DNA from: JABDJX01 sp039942715
GTDB lineage: Bacteria > Pseudomonadota > Alphaproteobacteria > Rhodobacterales > Rhodobacteraceae
Length of the DNA stretch: 64,000 bases
Direction of reading: 5' to 3'
NCBI GenBank assembly: GCA_039942715.1
Contig: JBDVBY010000001.1
Span: 558,001 to 622,000 of the forward strand
The position numbers and the translations under genes are program-made. Position 1 is the first letter of the stretch; the number at the start of each line of letters is the position of its first letter. This document shows, one piece after another, positions 59,205 to 64,000 of the stretch. The notes beneath the pieces were generated by a model that was given only the letters and a program-made list of their open reading frames with translations, was not told the origin of the DNA and made no database searches.

Positions 59205-59590
59205 CTCTTTTGTTATTTCCGTCGCTTAACCAGTTTAAAATTGACGCCAACGTTAGTTAACCGATTGGGACATGTTCCGACGCGCCACGTTTCGCCTTAA
59301 AAAGCAGCGTTTTTCGTATTGGGAAAAGAAAAAGGGGGATCCGAAGACCCCCCAGTTTCGCTTGTCAGGCTCACTCTTTATGTACCGCCCGGTTTATTGC
59401 CTGCGGCCTGACACGCGTTAAGGGCGAGCGCACCCGCCCCTTGTCTCGTCGACTTTTCAAAGAAAAGACGACTAAGTGGGATGTAGTGAGTTTCTGAAAG
59501 AAACTCGCGGGTCCCACCCCGTTTTAAAGAAGCGTTTCCACTCCTTTTCGCAAAGACACGCGACCCAACCGGCCCGCGTGCCCTATCCCA
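59205..59590. other. Intergenic region with stem-loops
   Basis: No gene. Inverted repeats include GTCGACTTTTC/GAAAAGACGAC around 59449-59472, GAGTTTC-TGAA-GAAACTC about 59489-59505, and GTGGGA/TCCCAC enclosing it. They probably end nrdJ transcription on the minus strand. No remnant of the missing kinase sensor half was found. Confidence 0.5.
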
Positions 59591-62500
59591 TCAACTACAC
59601 CCGCTCGTCCCACCGCAGGTGTTGCACTTCATGCACGTCCCGTTGCGCACCAGCGTATAATTTCCGCAGTCACCACACGGATCGCCCTCGTAGCCCTGCA
59701 TCTTGGCTTTGGCGCGTTCGTCCATCGACGTGGTCACCGCCACCGTGGATGTTTCGGTCACCACACTTGTGGTCACCTCTGGCACCAACGTTTGCAGAAC
59801 AGCGCCCGCATTCTCGGTGTCGGCAAGGGCTGTTGCCCCTGCCCCGACACCACCCTGCACGACCATCAAGCCTTGGGGGGCACGATTGCGCAGGTAACCT
59901 GTGGAAACGACCTTTTTCAGCACCTCGACCGGATCTTCGGCTTCAGAGCCTTCGACCTCTTTAAAGTTGCGTTTGCCCTCTTGCTCGCCCCGGCCCAGAT
60001 CATCAAAGCTGACGCCTTCGGGTTTCACGTGCGCCAGATCAGAGCGATCCAGATAGCTGACGGCCAGTTCGCGGAAGATGTAATCAAGGATCGACGTCGC
60101 GTTTTTGATGCTATCGTTGCCTTGCACCATGCCCGCTGGTTCGAACTTGGTGAATGTGAAGGCGTCGACAAACTCTTCAAGCGGCACGCCGTACTGAAGC
60201 CCAACCGATACCGCGATGGCAAAGTTGTTCATCATCGCGCGGAAGCCTGCACCTTCCTTGTGCATGTCGATGAAAATTTCGCCCAGCTTGCCGTCTTGGT
60301 ATTCGCCTGTGCGCAGGTACACTTTGTGACCGCCAACGACGGCTTTTTGTGTGTATCCACGGCGACGCTCTGGCATCCGGTCACGGGCCTGAGCGCGCTC
60401 GACTTCCTTGACGATGATCTTTTCGACCACCTTCTCGGCAAGAACAGCGGCTTTTTCCATGGGCGAGCCTGTTTCAAGAACTTCGGCGGCTTCGTCATCG
60501 TCTTCGACCAACGCAGCGGCCAGAGGCTGAGACAGTTTCGAGCCATCGCGATAAAGCGCATTGGCTTTGACACCAAGGCTCCAAGACAGCTCATACGCCG
60601 CCTTACAGTCTTCGATCGTCGCATCATTCGGCATGTTGATCGTTTTGCTGATCGCGCCTGAGATAAACGATTGCGCAGCAGCCATCATGGTGATGTGGCT
60701 ATCCACGCTCAGGAAGCGCTTGCCTTTTTTGCCGCATGGGTTGGCACAATCAAAGATGTCGTAGTGCTCTTCCTTCAGATGCGGCGCACCTTCCAAAGTC
60801 ATCGTGCCGCACACATGATCGTTGGCCGCATCAATGTCTGCCCGGCTAAAGCCCAGCGATTTCAGCAGGTCGAACGACGGATCGACCAGCTTTTCGGCCG
60901 GGATGCCCAGCGTCTTGGTGCAGAACTCTTCACCAAGCGTCCACTGGTTGAAGACAAAGCGGATGTCAAAGGCAGACGGCAGCGCGGCTTCGATCTTGTC
61001 CAATTCGGCTTGGCCAAAGCCATGTCCGATCAGCGAGGTGTGGTTGATGCCCGGCGCATTGCCGATGGTGCCGTGACCCACCGCGTAAGACACGATTTCT
61101 TCGATATGAGCCGAGCCATAGCCCAAACCTTCAAGCGCTGCAGGAACAGAGCGGTTGATGATCTTAAAGTAGCCACCACCTGCAAGCTTTTTGAATTTGA
61201 CCAAAGCGAAGTCTGGCTCAATGCCTGTGGTGTCACAGTCCATCACCAGACCAATGGTGCCGGTCGGCGCAATCACGGTGGATTGTGCGTTGCGGTAGCC
61301 GTGCTTTTCGCCAAGCTTCAGCGCTTCGTCCCAAGCTTGAGCCGCAAGACCGACCAGTTTCTGATCTGGGCAATTCGCGCGATCCAGTGTCACTGGGTTC
61401 ACGTTCATCGCCTCATAGCCGTCAACTTCGCCATGGGCCGCACGGCGGTGGTTGCGGATAACCCGCAGCATGTGATCCGCGTTCTTCTTGTAGCCCGGGA
61501 ATGGTCCAAGCTCTTTAGCCATCTCAGCAGACGTTGCATAAGACACGCCCGTCATGATCGCTGTGAGAGCACCAGCCAATGCGCGACCCTCGTCGCTGTC
61601 ATAGCCGTACCCCATGTTCATCAGCAGACCACCGATGTTGGCATAGCCAAGACCCAGCGTGCGGAAGTCATACGAGCGCTGCGCGATTTCCTTGGACGGG
61701 AACTGCGCCATCATCACAGAGATTTCGAGGGTGACAGTCCAAAGACGCGTGGCGTGCATATAGTCGTCGGCCTGTAACTCTCCGTCCTTGTAGAAGGTCA
61801 GCAAATTCATCGACGCCAGATTACAAGCCGTGTCGTCAAGGAACATGTACTCAGAACAAGGGTTTGAACCGCGAATCTCACCATCTTCGGGGCATGTGTG
61901 CCACGCGTTGACTGTGTCGTGATACTGAATACCCGGATCAGCACAGGCCCATGCCGCGTGCCCTACGTCTTCCCAAAGTTCGCGCGCCGGGATCGTCTTG
62001 GCCACAGAACCGTCTTTGCGATTGATCAGTTCCCAGTCCTCGTCGTTCTCGACAGCCTTCAGAAAAGCGTCGGTGACGCGGATAGAGTTGTTTGAGTTCT
62101 GCCCGGAAACGCTTGAATAGGCTTCAGAATCCCAGTCAGTGTCATACGTCGGGAACTCGATGCTTGTGTGACCTTGGCGGGCATAATCCAACACGCGTTT
62201 GATATACGTCTCGGGGATCGCCACCTTCTTGGCATCGCGGATCGCGGCCTTCAGCGTCTCGTTCGCGCTTGGGTCATAAGCGTCTGCTTCTGCACCATCC
62301 CATGTGCGGATCGCGGCAAAGATGCTGTTCAGCTTTTGCTCGTGCATTTTCGAGCCAGCAACGATCGACGCCACTTTCTGCTCTTCCAGCACCTTCCAGT
62401 TGATGAACTCCTGGATATCCGGGTGATCCGCATCCACGATCACCATCTTGGCCGCGCGGCGCGTTGTGCCGCCCGACTTGATCGCGCCAGCTGCGCGATC

Positions 62501-63283
62501 ACCGATTTTCAAAAAGCCCATCAGGCCGGAGGATTTACCTCCACCTGACAGGCTTTCCCCCTCACCACGGAGATGGGAGAAATTGGTCCCCGTGCCACTT
62601 CCATACTTGAACAGGCGCGCTTCACGCACCCAAAGGTCCATAATGCCGCCTTCATTGACCAGATCATCGGCGCAAGACTGAATGAAACATGCGTGCGGCT
62701 GCGGATGCTCGTAAGAGCTTGCCGATTTGGTCAGCTTGCCGGTCTTGTAGTCGACGTAGTGGTGCCCCTGAGATGGCCCGTCGATGCCGTAGGCCCAGTG
62801 CAGGCCTGTGTTGAACCACTGCGGGCTGTTGGGCGCTGCACGCTGTGTGGCGAGCATATAGCGCATCTCATCAAAGTAAGCGCGCGCGTCTTTCTCGGTG
62901 GTAAAATAACCACCCTTCCAGCCCCAGTAAGCCCAAGCGCCCGCGAGACGGTCAAATACTTGACGCGCGGAAATTTCACCGCCAATACGTTCGTCTTCGG
63001 GCAGCTTGGCAAGCGCTTTCTCATCTGCAACAGAGCGCCACAGGAATTCAGGAACGCCTTTTTCTTTTACCTTTTTCAGAACCGCCGGTACGCCTGCTTT
63101 GCGGAAATACTTCTGCGCAATAACGTCAGACGCGACCTGGCTCCAGCCTGCCGGAATTTCCACGTCGTCAAGCTTGAACACAATAGTACCGTCGGGATTG
63201 CGAATTTCCGACGTGGCTGTTGTGAATTCCAAGCTTGCGTAAGCGTCTTTACCGGCTTTGGTAAAAGTGCGTTCAATTTTCAT
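59591..63283 (-). CDS. nrdJ: B12-dependent (class II) ribonucleotide reductase, 1230 aa
   Basis: Class II NrdJ of the large type: SPQWFNTGLHWAYGIDGPSQ near residue 150, RLFKYGSGTGTNFSHLRGEG, EIRGSNPCSEYMFLDDTACN with the radical Cys, STVIAPTGTIGLVMDCDTTG, INMPNDATIEDCKAAY. The C-terminal zinc ribbon CGDCGNYTLVRNGTCMKC ends in the redox Cys tail. It makes deoxyribonucleotides with adenosylcobalamin, independent of oxygen, and is the main reductase in many roseobacters. Confidence 0.96.
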   Translation of the reverse strand: MKIERTFTKAGKDAYASLEFTTATSEIRNPDGTIVFKLDDVEIPAGWSQVASDVIAQKYFRKAGVPAVLKKVKEKGVPEFLWRSVADEKALAKLPEDERIGGEISARQVFDRLAGAWAYWGWKGGYFTTEKDARAYFDEMRYMLATQRAAPNSPQWFNTGLHWAYGIDGPSQGHHYVDYKTGKLTKSASSYEHPQPHACFIQSCADDLVNEGGIMDLWVREARLFKYGSGTGTNFSHLRGEGESLSGGGKSSGLMGFLKIGDRAAGAIKSGGTTRRAAKMVIVDADHPDIQEFINWKVLEEQKVASIVAGSKMHEQKLNSIFAAIRTWDGAEADAYDPSANETLKAAIRDAKKVAIPETYIKRVLDYARQGHTSIEFPTYDTDWDSEAYSSVSGQNSNNSIRVTDAFLKAVENDEDWELINRKDGSVAKTIPARELWEDVGHAAWACADPGIQYHDTVNAWHTCPEDGEIRGSNPCSEYMFLDDTACNLASMNLLTFYKDGELQADDYMHATRLWTVTLEISVMMAQFPSKEIAQRSYDFRTLGLGYANIGGLLMNMGYGYDSDEGRALAGALTAIMTGVSYATSAEMAKELGPFPGYKKNADHMLRVIRNHRRAAHGEVDGYEAMNVNPVTLDRANCPDQKLVGLAAQAWDEALKLGEKHGYRNAQSTVIAPTGTIGLVMDCDTTGIEPDFALVKFKKLAGGGYFKIINRSVPAALEGLGYGSAHIEEIVSYAVGHGTIGNAPGINHTSLIGHGFGQAELDKIEAALPSAFDIRFVFNQWTLGEEFCTKTLGIPAEKLVDPSFDLLKSLGFSRADIDAANDHVCGTMTLEGAPHLKEEHYDIFDCANPCGKKGKRFLSVDSHITMMAAAQSFISGAISKTINMPNDATIEDCKAAYELSWSLGVKANALYRDGSKLSQPLAAALVEDDDEAAEVLETGSPMEKAAVLAEKVVEKIIVKEVERAQARDRMPERRRGYTQKAVVGGHKVYLRTGEYQDGKLGEIFIDMHKEGAGFRAMMNNFAIAVSVGLQYGVPLEEFVDAFTFTKFEPAGMVQGNDSIKNATSILDYIFRELAVSYLDRSDLAHVKPEGVSFDDLGRGEQEGKRNFKEVEGSEAEDPVEVLKKVVSTGYLRNRAPQGLMVVQGGVGAGATALADTENAGAVLQTLVPEVTTSVVTETSTVAVTTSMDERAKAKMQGYEGDPCGDCGNYTLVRNGTCMKCNTCGGTSGCS

Positions 63284-63326
63284 CGACTTCTGCCCCGTTT
63301 TTTCGTCGACCCGTCATTGCAGGCCG

Positions 63327-63365
63327 CATAAAGTGTTTTTCGTGTCGGACACGAAGCACTTTATG
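63327..63365. promoter_or_regulatory. Long inverted repeat upstream of nrdJ
   Basis: CATAAAGTG ... CGTGTC / GACACG ... CACTTTATG, two arms of 15-17 bp with a two-base asymmetry, 44 bp before the nrdJ ATG. It may be an operator or a leader hairpin. It does not fit the NrdR box closely and no cobalamin riboswitch features are seen. Confidence 0.5.
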
Positions 63366-63369
63366 ATTT

Positions 63370-63774
63370 AAAAACTGAGCGAAAACGCGCAAATCCTCCC
63401 TGTCCGCTGACACCACGTGCCACCGATCAAGTCCCAGTTCCTCTTTAGTCGAGGGCCATAGGTTTGAGTTTTGTCCCGCCGTTCGCCTGCACTAAATCTA
63501 GTGGTGCCGCATCCAACCCGCACAACTTGCAGCAAGTATCACGGCATCGTCAACAGTATTTTTATCGATTTACTCGCTTGACCTCGCCAATTTCGGTAGC
63601 CCGCACGCCTTCCCTGATTCCGCCGCGGAACACTGCCCGAAAAAATTCGCTGCAAAGCGAATACGTTGCGGGTTTTTCCTCAGAAACAAGATGAACGCCA
63701 TCGGCCAAATCCACACCGAAAATTTTTTACATCAGGTGCATTCTACCACCGCTCCTTGTGGTCAGATCGCAACA
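63370..63774. other. No supported gene
   Basis: Short frames occur on both strands but none has a ribosome site or recognisable composition. The AT-rich part near 63540-63600 could hold promoters for the genes at the right end. Confidence 0.4.
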
Positions 63775-63911
63775 TGGATCAATATCTAGTGGACACAATG
63801 CGTCAGAAACCAGAATCGACCCAAGATATGCGCACACTACAAATGGGCTTCTTGGTAAAATATCTCGGTGGGGTATTGGCAAACGGCCAAGGGCGCCCCG
63901 AGCCTCTATAA
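63775..63911 (+). CDS. Small protein, 45 aa, doubtful
   Basis: ATG 63775 reads MDQYLVDTMRQKPESTQDMR and ends GGVLANGQGRPEPL. Ribosome site weak. Composition is plausible for a real small gene but no family is recognised. It is followed after 14 bp by another frame starting at 63926. Confidence 0.3.
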
Positions 63912-63925
63912 GGCGCTGTCCGTTA

Positions 63926-64000
63926 ATGGATGCGATGCAGCCACTTTGGCGGAGCCTCAACGGCGTCGAGGGACGCATCGCTCAACTGCAACGTCTGATG
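63926..64000 (+). CDS. Unknown protein, first 25 codons (runs off right edge)
   Basis: ATG 63926 opens MDAMQPLWRSLNGVEGRIAQ and remains open to the window end. Helical and Leu-rich. Too short for assignment; AAGG lies about 14 nt upstream, which is rather far. Confidence 0.35.
   Translation, partial: MDAMQPLWRSLNGVEGRIAQLQRLM

Noticed and set aside
63327..63365. Cobalamin riboswitch upstream of nrdJ
   Set aside because: No B12-box or multi-stem core; only a simple inverted repeat.

Overview
The window looks like chromosome of a marine alphaproteobacterium of the Roseobacter group (Rhodobacterales). The pointers are a complete Paracoccus-type sox cluster (soxR-S / soxV-W-X-Y-Z-A-B-C-D-E-F-G-H), a B12-dependent ribonucleotide reductase, TRAP transport, GlnE, a bacterial arginyl/leucyl-transferase homologue, and Tat-exported periplasmic enzymes. 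Nothing suggests a plasmid or a phage-dominated region, but one mobile island is clearly delimited.

Layout. (1) 1-3300: small genes of unknown function, a soluble methyl-accepting chemotaxis signalling fragment broken by a +1 frameshift, and a protein with three CheW domains. (2) 3345-17737: thiosulfate oxidation. The long leftward operon soxX-Y-Z-A-B-(DsrE-like)-C-D-E-F-(DUF302)-G-H follows soxV-W. A divergent rightward unit carries soxS-soxR and a YeeE/YedE-type transporter. Two sites of the form ATTC-N8-GAWT, the operator type of persulfide-sensing ArsR repressors, sit in the soxV/soxS gap and in front of soxX.

(3) 17837-36319: an 18.4-kb integrative island. A 64-bp perfect direct repeat of the 3' part of tRNA-Leu(GAG) bounds it, with a truncated copy on the left and the intact tRNA on the right. 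It carries a tyrosine recombinase, a possible structured RNA, an AlpA-like DNA-binding gene with an in-frame stop, and a DUF5906-type primase/helicase. Its main cargo is an eight-gene, almost entirely overlapping operon: alpha/beta hydrolase with a Cys nucleophile, acetoacetate-decarboxylase-like protein, three small membrane proteins, patatin fused to a cholesterol-oxidase-associated domain, membrane metallophosphoesterase, and GMC oxidoreductase. It also holds two paralogous two-gene modules of secreted helical protein plus secreted Cys-motif protein with exchanged C-terminal domains, and a coiled-coil/two-TM protein.

(4) 36454-49067: housekeeping and envelope genes (lipB, YqiJ/flotillin pair, glnE, YbaK-like editing protein, DUF2852 and RDD membrane proteins, bpt). 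(5) 49189-54153: a TRAP transporter of the TakP/DctP class with an unusually long large subunit. (6) 54417-57809: ilvI-ilvH preceded by a classical attenuator with leader peptide MTELVVIVRK. (7) 57864-64000: a PAS-less hybrid histidine kinase that looks 5'-truncated, nrdJ, and a sparse right end.

The candidates for an undescribed system are the island's lipid-type operon and the duplicated secreted two-gene modules beside it. All family names come from motif reading; no database search was run.
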